This document shows positions 47,195 through 56,348 of a DNA stretch of 64,000 nt, in pieces. Made by a program: the position numbers and the translations under genes. Origin of the DNA: Stenopsyche tienmushanensis (taxonomy: Eukaryota; Arthropoda; Insecta; Trichoptera; Stenopsychidae); the NCBI GenBank assembly GCA_008973525.1, contig WACJ01000513.1:2604001-2668000 (forward strand), read 5' to 3'. Every line of letters starts with the position of its first letter. Positions within the stretch are counted from its first letter, which is position 1. The notes under the pieces are model-generated. The model did not search any database. It saw nothing but the letters and a program-made list of their open reading frames with translations, and was not told where the DNA came from.

Positions 47195-47700
47195 TACGCG
47201 CATGCGCTTCATCGCTTGCAATGAGTATGTTTCTAGTATATACTAGTAGTTTGCCCATTTTATTATATATTACACAAACACAGATTTAAACACGTTGAAC
47301 TACAGTTTAAATCTGTGTACGGCAAGCAATTATTCTATGGCATAGTGGTAGGCTTTGCATTGTGTTTGCATATTTTTTTTCTATTAGTTTCATATGCGAT
47401 TATTCCTAAAAATAAATAAAATCGGTTGACATTTCATGCTTTTTTTTAAAGTGTAACTTGTATATAACTTGTACTTGAACATCACGAAAACTGAAACTCC
47501 AAGCGACAGTTTAAATGCCAATTAGAATTAGAGGGAGAGTCATTTCTATTATCTCCGTCGCATATTATTGTAATACATGCATGAAGATGCTTCGCGCATG
47601 CGCCACGATTCTTACAGTGTATATACGTAGCATATAGAAGCTTGCCTATTATATTATGTATTACACAAACACAACTTCAATTTTTAGCTATTCATTTTGC
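47195..47700 (+). repeat. Two further copies of repeat R
   Basis: Copies at about 47195-47290 (GCGCATGCGCTTCATCGC, CATTTTATTATATATTACAC) and 47580-47700 (GCGCATGCGCCACGATTCTT, GTATATACGTAGCATATAGA, TTATATTATGTATTACACAA) lie in the same orientation. A shared GAACATCACGAAAACTGAAA fragment lies between them at 47478. No gene is present. Confidence 0.6.
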
Positions 47701-48051
47701 TGGTAAATTTGAAAAAGAAACTAGAGGTAGTTTTAAATCTGTTAACGATTTTAATCATGTGAATCTATGAAGATATGCTCAAAAACTGACTGAAATTTAA
47801 TAGAAATCGCATCTGGGATAAGCCAAAAATTATATTTTTAAATAAAATCTATCCATTTCTCTTTTTTGCACATGCTTCGTTTCTCATATAAGACGAATTT
47901 GCATAACAGGGTAGTTTTATGACTAAAGCCAATAACGGCGTTATTCGATGGTTTCTTAATATTAAAACAATAAATAAAAGACATATTTTCATGTTCATTA
48001 ATATATCTGATGTTCTTGGATATTTGCTACATTTTTAATCACAATCTTTAT
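47701..48051. other. 3' flank of the 73-aa gene; nothing else seen
   Basis: No exon or repeat can be supported here. Confidence 0.4.
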
Positions 48052-48341
48052 TCAGTCTTCATTTAGAGGCCTGATGATGATCGGAGGCTGGGAAGTATGT
48101 GCTTCGTTTTCATCACCTCCATCCCTGCCGTTTCCATTGTTTCTCGTGTTCCCGTTGTTATTGCGATTGTTTCCATTGCGACCTACGAGACTTTCTTCCA
48201 GCGGACTCCCGAGGGTTCCCTGATGAAACAAAACAATGCCGATTTATCGAAGCATTGCGCTTGAATTCAACCGCGTAAAAATAGTACCTGAACCAGGAAT
48301 GCCGCCAAAATGCAAAGCAGAAAATAGCCGAAGAACTTCAT
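48052..48341 (-). CDS. Small secreted Asn/Gly-rich protein, two exons
   Basis: Exons 48288-48341 (54 nt) and 48052-48219 (168 nt) are joined in phase 0 across a 68-nt GT-AG intron, giving 73 aa. Exon 1 encodes MKFFGYFLLCILAAFLVQ, a clear signal peptide. The mature part begins G-T-L-G-S-P-L-E-E-S, passes through an N/G/R-rich middle and ends P-P-I-I-I-R-P-L-N-E-D. The stop is immediately followed by ATAAAG (TGAATAAAG), a likely poly(A) signal overlapping the stop. A GATAAAATG promoter-like element lies at 48383-48391. The closest relative is the start-less locus at 50439-50612, which shares about 40 bp of leader, exon 1 and the tail. No cysteines are present in the mature part. Function is unknown; it is a secreted, probably gland-expressed peptide. 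Confidence 0.8.
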
Positions 48342-48382
48342 TTTGATCTGACAAAATCAGGCATTCGTTTGAATCTTGAAGT

Positions 48383-48391
48383 CATTTTATC
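48383..48391 (-). promoter_or_regulatory. Promoter-like element of the 73-aa gene
   Basis: GATAAAATG sits about 45 nt upstream of the ATG. The paralogue at 50612 has GAATAAAAT at the same distance, and both share the leader CAAACGAATGC-TGAT. Confidence 0.45.
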
Positions 48392-48689
48392 GGAATATGT
48401 ACCGAATATTTTATGGCGATTTTGCAAACACCATAACATAATCGATTTATTCAATAAAATGAATAACAATGCCAATTATACGCTTTTGTATGAAATTTTC
48501 AATAGTTTAGATGTTAGTACGTCAAAATTTATATAGACCGATCAATTATTTTGAAATTATGCCAACCAAATTTCAAATGCCAAACTATTTCTTTAGAGCA
48601 ACATTTAAGTAATATTTCATAAATTTTTCATTCAAAAATATTGAAAAATCAACCGTTGAGACTTGATTTTCAGAGATCTCCCTAAGAAA

Positions 48690-49035
48690 ATGACATGATA
48701 TATTAAGTTCTAATTAATTGATTCCACTTCAAATTTAGTATAAATCTTTTTAACATAACCCTCTGTTGTTTCTACCAGATTTATGTCAAAATCTTATTTT
48801 TAACTATTTAAAAAATAAAATTAAAACTGTAAAAAAATAAGACCGAAAAGGGATTTTTTTAAACAGTCGCCATTTTGTGAAAAAATATTATTGTATTTAT
48901 TTTTTTAAGTAGAAATTTCACGCGACACTCTTATTAATTAAGAATAATTTTGCAAATATTCTTTTAGATGACTATAAGAGCTAAAATCGTGTCAATCAGA
49001 ATACACTCTTTTTTTATCCATTACACTTTAACGGC
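48690..49035 (+). repeat. Dispersed AT-rich repeat, family Q (copy 4)
   Basis: GACATGATATATTAAGTTCT, AGATTTATGTCAAAATCTTA, TAAACAGTCGCCATTTTGTG and AATCGTGTCAAT match the other three copies in order. No terminal repeats can be seen here. Confidence 0.75.
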
Positions 49036-49344
49036 TTATAACTTTTTCTTTTTTTGTTTTCTTTTTTGTTTGTTTTTTTTTTTTTTATAGAAATAAAACG
49101 GGTTTATTTAAATTCACAACGCCTGCGTGATGGTGCTTGATTGATGGGAGAGCATTTGTAGCTGAAGCACGCCTCCAAGCGCACCATGAGTCACGGCCGC
49201 TTGATTACTTCCAAAGGCTCTCTTTTTTAGAGTTTTAATGCGATTCATTTGAAATTTGGCATTATCGAAAGCTTAAAGATATAAAGGAAGGATCAGTGAT
49301 CGAGGATTTGAATGATAATCAGATTTGAACCAAAAAGTAGCAAT
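49036..49344. other. Spacer with a poly(T) tract
   Basis: A long T-rich run lies at 49040-49087. The AATAAA signal of the upstream minus-strand gene falls at 49345-49350. No exon is seen. Confidence 0.45.
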
Positions 49345-49350
49345 TTTATT
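49345..49350 (-). terminator. Poly(A) signal of the 99-aa gene
   Basis: AATAAA on the minus strand, about 60 nt after the stop codon at 49410. Confidence 0.55.
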
Positions 49351-49409
49351 AATAAATGTGGATCATCCCCCAATACTTCCCCCAAGTCCAATGTTTTAAA
49401 ATTTATATC

Positions 49410-49979
49410 TCATTTGTCGATTGTAATTTCAAAGCCAAAACTGCTATCTCCATTGTATACATGTCCACTATACGAACCGTGAATTTTATCATGTCTGTTG
49501 CCAATTGTTCCAGAAAATTTTGTACCGTTTGGTTCCTCAATGACAGTCAATTTCCCAGGTGATGAATCTGAAATATGCATATTATTTTATTACAGTCAAC
49601 CCTCATATGGCGTCCACTTCGTTTGCGGTTAACATAAGCAACGAGTGCCTATTTTCCTATGGCGTTTTGTTTCTATAACGTGGTACCTATCTCGACGCTA
49701 TAGAAGGGTTCACTGTACAGCCAGAATTATATCCAATACTAGATTGAAATAATTTAAGCATTACCTTCATAATCAACATCTGCTCCAATATTACCGCCAT
49801 TGCCATTATTATCAACATCGTTTATTATTTTGTGATGCTCCCTTATTCCAATGCAACTCTGTATTTAAAAAAAATATTTTTATAGATAAATCGATAATTC
49901 ATCATATGAAACTACACAAGATTATCTCTACAAGAATTGCCACAATGGCGAAAATAAATACTTTCATAAAAAAATTCAT
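49410..49979 (-). CDS. Small secreted protein of 99 aa, three exons, unrecognised family
   Basis: Exons 49932-49979, 49765-49858 and 49410-49567 join at GT-AG sites to an exact 300-nt frame ending TGA. The first ATG (49979) gives MNFFMKVFIFAIVAIL, a signal peptide of 16 codons in exon 1, unlike the 18 of its neighbours; a second ATG follows four codons later. The mature part is G/D/N-rich (V-D-N-N-G-N-G-G-N-I-G), then G/S-rich with alternating hydrophobics (F-S-G-T-I-G, H-G-S-Y-S-G-H-V-Y-N-G, F-G-F-E-I-T-I-D-K), suggesting beta strands. The donor after exon 1 (CTT/GTAGAG) is weak but in phase. Intron 2 holds a pogo-like MITE; without it the intron would be 72 nt, like the others. A TATAAAAAG lies at 50024-50032. 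I do not recognise the family. Confidence 0.65.
49593..49715. mobile_element. Pogo-like MITE inside an intron
   Basis: This 123-bp element begins CAGTCAACCCTCATATGGCG and ends GACGCTATAGAAGGGTTCACTG, with TA at 49591-49592 and 49716-49717. It is a shorter deletion form of the 46863 element and lies wholly within intron 2 of the 99-aa gene. Confidence 0.88.
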
Positions 49980-50438
49980 CCTGCTTCGATAGCTATTGTT
50001 TGAGGCAGCTATCAACTGATTTACTTTTTATATTGCATTTTAAAACTCTATTCAAACAAACAAATTGATTTTTTTCTACATCAAATCGATTTGTTCGACT
50101 GTGAATTGCATCATAATGCACCTTATCATTAAACTTTGGTTAATCGACTATAAGGCTCGATTTTGAATATACAGAATATAAAGGATGAGGAAATCCATAA
50201 CTATTGCCTTGCTCCTGTTTAAAAAGCTCTTTTTAGAGTATAAACTAGCATAAAAATATACAAAATGATTGGGTGTTCATTTTTGCAATAATTGATATAA
50301 CGAAGAGACGCCGCAAGGTGAATGATGATCAGAAATAAACAACAAATTCATTGATCAATAAAGCAACAAAATATTTAAATATCTTATAATATAAAGGAGG
50401 TTGATAAAAACAAGCAATTTTAGATGATGCATTTTTAT

Positions 50439-50612
50439 TTAAATCTCATTTATGGCTGTAAGATCATCCATTGGATGACTTAAGATTTCCTTTAAATACC
50501 TAATCATTATGATTTATAAAAAAATGTATAAAACAAATAAATTTTATTATTAATATACCTGAACTAAGAACGCTGCCAAAATGTACAGTGAAAAATGACT
50601 GATGATCTTAAT
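50439..50612 (-). pseudogene. Paralogue of the 73-aa gene with lost start codon
   Basis: Exon 1 (50559-50612, again 54 nt) aligns codon for codon with the 73-aa gene, but the ATG is ATT: I-K-I-I-S-H-F-S-L-Y-I-L-A-A-F-L-V-Q, followed by a GT donor. Exon 2 fits at 50439-50489 after TTTAAAG: E-I-L-S-H-P-M-D-D-L-T-A-I-N-E-I, stop TAA, followed by AATAAA-like ATAAAA. The leader upstream (CAAACGAATGCTTGATCTAG) is nearly identical to the paralogue. There is no upstream in-frame ATG; TGA comes first. The whole N/G-rich middle is gone. It is most likely a recently disabled gene; use of ATT as a start is possible but unusual. Confidence 0.55.
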
Positions 50613-51337
50613 TTTGAGCTCACTAGATCAAGCATTCGTTTGAGTTTTAAATTGATTTTATTCGACTGTGTATGTAGAATTTATTATGCATGATGCGTAA
50701 CAAAATCAATTTTCTTAATAAAAACATAATCAAAATTACATGTTTATTGCAAAATTTGTTGATGTACTTGATGATTATTTGATGTTATTATTTCGCATAA
50801 AAATATTACCAAATATTAAGATAAATATATAATAGGACTAAATCGAACGGCATGTATAAAAAAGTTAGACCAAGTGTTATCTATATCCATATAAAACCAT
50901 CTTGTTTGATTGAAGGCAAAACTCATCTATAATTTGGTGCCGTGAGTGATTTTAATAATGCAAGCACCTATTCAGGTCATATTTTGTACCGCATTGACTG
51001 AATGAAAAAGGATAGGTAGTATAGATTGGACATAATAGTACTTAATAAAACTCCAATATTTAAAAATCGTAAATTATATAATGTTAAAATAATGTACATT
51101 TAAAATATTTACATATGTTCATAAAATCATTTGTGTGCCCTAGCTATGGTTATTAATGCATAGAACATTCAAAATGAGGTACGCTTTTAAGTTTAAGGGA
51201 ATTTCTAAACTTCATGTTTATTTGAAAAACTATTCTAATTTAAATATAAAAACACCATAATCTGGCGGAAATATTATAGTGAAGTGCAGATTTAATTTGG
51301 AGTTAGGTCTGCCATTTTAATCGTAACCAAGTGCTTT
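50613..51337. other. Spacer between secreted-protein genes
   Basis: The promoter-proximal GAATAAAAT of the relic lies at 50654-50662. At 50892 (CCATATAAAACC) a plus-strand TATA-like motif precedes ATG-CAA-GCA-CCT-ATT-CAG/GT at 50958, which mimics the end of a signal exon, but no hydrophobic segment is present. I do not call a gene. Confidence 0.4.
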
Positions 51338-53330
51338 TTATTTTCTATGCCAATCACTTCCATTTGGAGAACTTATTCCTCCGTCTCTTCGTGAACCGCT
51401 TCTCCAATTTCGGTGTGTTCCGCTTCCTCCATGTCTACGCGTATCATTTCCATCATCTTCATCTGAAGAACTCATTCCACTTCCTCCGTCTCTTCGTGAA
51501 CCGCTTCTCCAATTTCTGCGCGTTCCGCTTCCTCCATGTCTACGCGTATCAGTTCCATCATCTTCATCTGAAGAACTCATTCCATTTCCTCCGTCTCTTC
51601 GTGAACCGCTTCTCCAATTTCGGAGTGTTCCGCTTCCTCCATGTCTACGCGTATCAGTCCCATCATCTTCATCTGAAGAACTCATTCCATTTCCTCCGTC
51701 TCTTCGTGAACCGCTTCTCCAATTTCTGTGTGTTCCGCTCCCTCCATGTCTACTCGTATCAGTTGCATCATCTTCATCTGAAGAACTCATTCCATTTCCT
51801 CCGTCTCTTCGTGAACCACTTCTCCAATTTCTGTGTGTTCCACTTCCTCCATGTCTACGCATATCAGTTCCATCATTTTCATCTGAAGAAGTCATTCCAC
51901 TTCCTCCGTCTCTTCGTGAACCACTTCTCCAATTTCTGTGTGTTCCACTTCCTCCATGTCTACGCATATCAGTTCCATCATTTTTATCTGAAGAACTCAT
52001 TCCACTTCCTCCGTCTCGTCGTGAACCGCTTCTCCAATTTCGGTGTGTTCCGCTTCCTCCATGTCTACGCGTATCAGTTCCATCATCTTCATCTGAAGAA
52101 CTCATTCCTCTTCCTTTGTGTTTTCTTGTGCCACTACCCCAATTTCTATGTGTTCTGCTTCCTCCGTGTCTGTGTGTACCAGTTCCACCTGGAGAACTAA
52201 TTTCACTGGGCGTTTCATTTTTTTCATTTCTTTTTGAGCCTGGGTCTTTGTTTTTATTACTTTCTCCATTTCTGTGTGAACCACCTCCTACAGATCCTTT
52301 GGCAGAACTTACTCTGTTTCCACCGTCCCTATACCATTCACATTCAATCTCCCTTTCGATACCCCTTTTTCCATTCTTAAGTGCTACACATCCTCCAACT
52401 AAATGTATTTTAATTTTATTTTCTCTATTATCCTTGGTGTCTGAGCTTTCGTCAGTAGTTTTATCGCCTTTTGGGATCTCAGTCATATCTGTAACAATTC
52501 CAGCTTTTGTAGTCGTTTCTACATCAATTCCTGTAATTTCATCTATTATATTTGTTGGAATCTCATCAATGTGTATATCTAATCCAGCTTTTGTAGTCGT
52601 TTCTATATCAATTCCTGTAATTTTATCTATTATATCAGTTAGAGTTTCAGTCATATCTGTAACAATTCCAGCTTTTGTAGTCGTTTCTACATCAACTCCT
52701 GTAATTTTATCTTTTATATCTTCTGAAGACTCAGCTGTACCTATATCTATTCCAGCTTTTGTAGTGGTTTCTGTATCAATTTCGTTTTTATCCTTTATGG
52801 TATCATTTATTTCGGTGTTTGTATTCTCTCCAGTATCATTTTCGCTAGTTTTATCTTTTGTATCTTTTTCGTTTTCATTTTCAACGACGTCTGTGCTAGG
52901 AATAGTTTCATTGTCATTTTCTTCGTTTTTATCATCTGCATCTCCATTGGATATTGTATTTGGTTCTATGGGGATTTCAATGGTACCATCATCTCCATTA
53001 GTACCTTCTGTATTTATATTAGTAGTTTCGTCGCTATTTTCATCTAAGGGTTGAACCTTAACATCTTTAGTATTTTCATCTTCATCATTCACGTTATTTC
53101 CAATACCGAGAGTCTCCTAAAAATTAAGCCATAGTTATTCAGTTTCATACTTAATTATCATTTATTTTCAAATTAATTAGCCCACTAGCTATTATTATTT
53201 CATTACAGTAATAGAATATTAATTAAAGTTTTAAGGCCTATTAATTATTATTTTAAAATATTAATGGACATTATACCTGTAGAAGAAAGGCTGCTACATA
53301 GAGAAGCAACAATTTAGTTATGAACTTCAT
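51338..53330 (-). CDS. Large secreted repeat protein, 610 aa, two exons
   Basis: Exon 1 (53277-53330, 54 nt) encodes MKFITKLLLLYVAAFLLQ. A 160-nt GT-AG intron leads in phase 0 to exon 2 (51338-53116), which starts E-T-L-G-I-G-N-N. Residues about 27-130 are acidic and T/N/D/E-rich. Residues about 134-235 contain four imperfect units around E-T-T-T-K-A-G-[IL] with D-I-I-D-[KE]-I-T-G spacers. A short unique segment holds the only two mature-region cysteines (G-G-C-V-A-L-K, I-E-C-E-W-Y). Residues about 334-610 are eight 35-residue repeats (R-H-G-G-S-G-T-H-R-N-W-R-S-G-S-R-R-D-G-G then S-S-S-D-E-D-D-G-T-D-T-R), mixing basic R/H-G and acidic S/D blocks. A TATA box lies at 53376-53384. There is no recognised domain. 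The S-S-S-D-E-D blocks resemble casein-kinase-2-type phosphosites and the design suggests an extracellular matrix, glue or saliva component; that is inference. Confidence 0.85.
51361..52200 (-). repeat. 105-bp coding tandem repeat, eight units
   Basis: CGCTTCCTCCATGTCTACGC recurs at 51421, 51526, 51631, then in variant form at 51736, 51841, 51946, 52051 and 52156, exactly 105 bp apart. Neighbouring units are nearly identical and outer units diverge, as expected from unequal exchange. Long opposite-strand ORFs across it (H-V-Y-A-Y-Q-F-H-H repeats) are shadows. Confidence 0.92.
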
Positions 53331-53375
53331 CTTGTTCTGAAGTTCTACACACTTGCTTCTAACACTGCTAAAATT

Positions 53376-53384
53376 ATTTATATA
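53376..53384 (-). promoter_or_regulatory. TATA box of the 610-aa gene
   Basis: The minus strand reads GTGTATATAAATA about 50 nt before the ATG at 53330. Confidence 0.65.
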
Positions 53385-53929
53385 CACTGATATGGTGTTT
53401 TGTAATAGGCGTAAATAAATACAATTTTTTCCGCATTAAAAAATACAATATGCGTCATCTTATTACAATATGCTGCTTGTGAAATTATTTGACCCGTTGA
53501 TACGAATGGGAAAAATTTAATGCTTAAAATATTAAAAAAAATATTTAGCTTAATTTACAGCAAAACTGTTTAAGATCGAAGGAGAAGTCCGCGGTTGATA
53601 TAGAGCAGTGAATGAATATGAAATGGGAAGGACTTGCTAAGATCATGACTGCCGTTACATAAGATATGTATCTGCTTGTACCTGTTTTGATTACTGTCTC
53701 CCAAAAGCTCGGTTAGATATTTCAAGTTCTAAAACCCACAAACATATATAATGTCCTGTGGAAAGACTGTTAAAGCCTTACATAGGGCAAAATGACCTCC
53801 AAATTAATTACATCTTAAATATTGCATAAATTAATGGTGGCAAATACCACATAAATAGTTAATTCCGACAGCATCAGATGCTAAAGGTCCAAAGTGAATT
53901 AAGACTTGCTCACATAAGATATATTTTTT
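53385..53929. other. Spacer, nothing recognised
   Basis: I see no exon or repeat that I can support. Confidence 0.4.
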
Positions 53930-54080
53930 CCCCGGCCACCCCCCGCTTCCACGTGTTCGCCCAGATGACCGTGCTTTCACGCGGGTTCATTCTGTAATCG
54001 GATGCTGCCAAGCGGTGGGATGAAGGTGGTCAGATGATCGAATATAAATACTCTCGTCTTAAATGACCGAACCAATACGA
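53930..54080 (-). mobile_element. LTR relic
   Basis: CCGCTTCCACGTGTTCGCCC, ACGCGGGTTCATTCTGTAAT, GATGAAGGTGG and ATCGAATATAAATACTCTCG-TCTTAAATGAC align with 25975-26120. Past 54080 the similarity stops. Confidence 0.5.
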
Positions 54081-55317
54081 GTACTATGGAGAAGGGAGAG
54101 TCGCTGCAGTTCGCCATCTGCTGCAACCCCCTTCAAGGTGAGGTTGGACTTGCGTAGTAGTTGCTTTGCTTGTGGCATAACCTTTTTCTTCCTCTTCCAT
54201 CGCAGCTTAAGGTGCACGTAGTCTAAAACCGATATTCCTCGGGAAATTAGTCTCCTTTTGGAAAGCGCGGAGTGAAAAAGGTGGGCGCCTGGAAACTCTG
54301 TGCTAGTCTGAGGGCCCTCGAAACAAAACGCACAGCAGTGCATGGATTTTTTCTTAAAAATTAAGAACCCTTCTCACCAGAGCTATTTATTGACCATGCC
54401 TATATATCTATATACTAAGTTTATGGGGAAGGGGTCCTAGTCTCGCTTGTAACCTCATTGGCGCAAGCCACTTATTTATGCTAGGCGCTGGAGGTGCATC
54501 CATGGTTATACAGATCGTAATGCCGAGAGTTATACAGATTTTGGGACACGGACGATTCAAGACATCTCTCCATCGGTTTGACTTAGGAAGTCTTTCGGAT
54601 TGTTCTTGTATAGATACGAACACGACGTACGGTCATAGTTTTGGCACCAAATATGTGGAAGGAGGATTCTACGAGGAATAACTTCGTAGTCTACTCCCTC
54701 CATTTTTGTTAAATGTAGACTCATCAGGACAATTGATTGAGATCTGGATATAATAATAGATTAATAATTTCGGCGTAAAGCAGCTCCAGCCAGAACCAGT
54801 ACCCTAAAAGAGGTGAGAGTGGCCACAAGGTTTGTGTGCCCAACCGGTCCGCCTTGAAGACCGCTAGCACTTCCGAATGGGCGCCTCGCGATCAGACGAT
54901 CAGTTTTATAATAATATAGGGACAATCGATGACTATGTATATATGGTTTTCATAGAATACGTATATTTAAAATTAAAGTTAAACGTAAAAAATGCTAAAA
55001 GTTAAAAGTGATTTTTTTATGCTGCGTATAGACTTATTATACGCATTTGCATAATGGGCACAATTTTTCATTATAAAATCTATAAATTGGTGAGTTTTTT
55101 TATATTTGGTTTTATTCTGGAATCCGTTGTTAAAAAATAGATTGTTAAAAAAAATCTCAATGCAAATTTTAAAGTTTTCATTTCAAATTCAACTATGATC
55201 CGATATTTTATTGCTGACAAATATTTAAGAAAATTTAAGCTTCAATGCATACGCGGAAACGTTTGAATCGACCTCATTGTTATACTAGCTGAAATTCCCC
55301 CACTCTAGATGATTTAT
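54081..55317. other. Gene-free spacer with a repeat C fragment
   Basis: 54825-54905 (GAGTGGCCACAAGGTTTGTG followed by TGCCCAACCGGTCCGCCTTG) is a fourth copy of the repeat C block joined to mariner pieces at 14154, 28388 and 33080. The ORF at 54059-54343 (minus) has no domain and overlaps the LTR relic. No gene is seen. Confidence 0.5.
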
Positions 55318-55324
55318 TATAAAA
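55318..55324 (+). promoter_or_regulatory. TATA box of the 104-aa gene
   Basis: TATAAAA within TTATTATAAAAGGCAAGCAG lies 48 nt before the ATG at 55366, with a possible start site near TTAGCATTCG (55347-55356). Confidence 0.7.
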
Positions 55325-55365
55325 GGCAAGCAGACGTGAGATTGTTTAGCATTCGCATGATCAAG

Positions 55366-55747
55366 ATGAGGTTCTCAATAAGCATAATTTTGTTGGTTTT
55401 AGCAGCGTTTTTCGTTCAGGTATTTATATTTTTATTTACAAAATTTTAAAAATAATCACTGTTTCTAATAAGATTTCTTTCTAAAGGAAATTTATGGTGA
55501 TCTTCACGAGCTCTTGGAACGTAAAATCCAAAGAAAAATTGACCACCAAGTGCTCAAACATGAATTTGGCAATCAAATGATCGAAAACGCTATAAATAAA
55601 AGAAATGAACATAAAAATAAAGCAAGTGGAATGAGCAAAAATGATGATAAAAATGATGGTAAAGGTAGCAATGTTAATAAAAGAGAATGCAATAAAAATG
55701 GAAACGGGGACAATAAAAAGCAAGAAAACGAGAAGACCAATTATTAA
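55366..55747 (+). CDS. Secreted basic Lys/Asn-rich protein, 104 aa, two exons
   Basis: Exons 55366-55419 (54 nt) and 55487-55747 join in phase 0 across a 67-nt GT-AG intron. Exon 1 encodes MRFSISIILLVLAAFFVQ. An in-frame ATG three codons upstream (55357) exists, but the start at 55366 gives the 18-codon exon common to the cluster. The mature part begins E-I-Y-G-D-L-H-E-L-L-E-R-K-I and has a likely amphipathic helix over about residues 22-58. It ends in a K/N/D/G-rich tail with a single cysteine (K-R-E-C-N-K). AATAAA at 55758 follows the stop by 10 nt. It is the only plus-strand member, tail to tail with the gene at 56349. The signal exon shows common descent; the mature part has no recognised relative here. 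Confidence 0.85.
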
Positions 55748-55757
55748 ATTATGAAAA

Positions 55758-55763
55758 AATAAA
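55758..55763 (+). terminator. Poly(A) signal of the 104-aa gene
   Basis: AATAAA in ATGAAAAAATAAACTTTG, 10 nt past the stop codon. Confidence 0.7.
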
Positions 55764-55982
55764 CTTTGTAAACCAAAAATAATTGAAATAAAAGCTCAAC
55801 TTTAATAATTTTGTTTTCTTCCTCTTCTTTCTCGGAACAGTAAGAATTTATGAAATGAGAAAGCCTTTTTCCAATTTCCAGATTGTATTCCAGATTCCAG
55901 ATAGCATATGATATTGAGGATACGAATGAGATCCTTACTTGTAAATGAAATGGTTTTTAGTGTTTAGTGTATTAAATTATTA

Positions 55983-56300
55983 TCAGCCATTTAGCGAATT
56001 ACATTTACAAAAGATGTAACTATCATACAATAAAACAAACGGGACGAGTATACCACGACGGGGACATATCCAAGATTTAAAGGATTGATCAACGGGATTT
56101 TTTGTTTGGCGATCGCAATTCGAGAAATACTTTTTGAAACATCGTATCAAGCCACCAAAGTGATCGATTAGAACTCGTGTGGTTTGTTCGTCCATTTTTT
56201 GCATTGTTAGGTTAAAATCAGAGAGTGAATCCGCCGAGGGAATAATTAAAAATGTTTTGTTGAGGTCAGATAAAGATTTATTTTTTAAATAATGTCTCAA
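55983..56300 (-). CDS. Unidentified 105-codon ORF
   Basis: An uninterrupted minus-strand frame encodes a protein of ordinary composition (F-L-I-I-P-S-A-D-S-L-S-D-F-N-L-T-M-Q-K-M, then T-R-V-L-I-D-H-F-G-G-L-I-R-C-F-K-K-Y-F). It is more protein-like than most chance ORFs in this window. It has no signal peptide and no TATA box of its own, and it begins inside the 3' flank of the N-rich gene. It may be an exon of an old gene or a piece of transposase; the S-D-F-N and W-I-C-P-R features faintly recall hAT/ZBED-type transposases. Coding status is uncertain. Confidence 0.3.
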   Translation of the reverse strand: MRHYLKNKSLSDLNKTFLIIPSADSLSDFNLTMQKMDEQTTRVLIDHFGGLIRCFKKYFSNCDRQTKNPVDQSFKSWICPRRGILVPFVLLYDSYIFCKCNSLNG

Positions 56301-56348
56301 ATAAACATCTCGAAGAATGGTTTTAAATCGATCCTTTTTTGAGGGTGC

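Noticed and set aside
50958..51001. Plus-strand ATG-CAA-GCA-CCT-ATT-CAG/GT as another signal exon
   Set aside because: There is a TATA-like motif upstream, but no hydrophobic leader and no downstream exon in phase.
51331..53054. Plus-strand ORFs of 289 and 312 codons across the 610-aa gene
   Set aside because: They are antisense shadows of the 105-bp repeat and of T/E/D-rich codons; they have no promoter or leader, and their His/Phe/Leu composition follows from the reverse complement.
54059..54343. 94-codon minus ORF as a gene
   Set aside because: It begins within an LTR-like relic on one side and has no recognisable domain.
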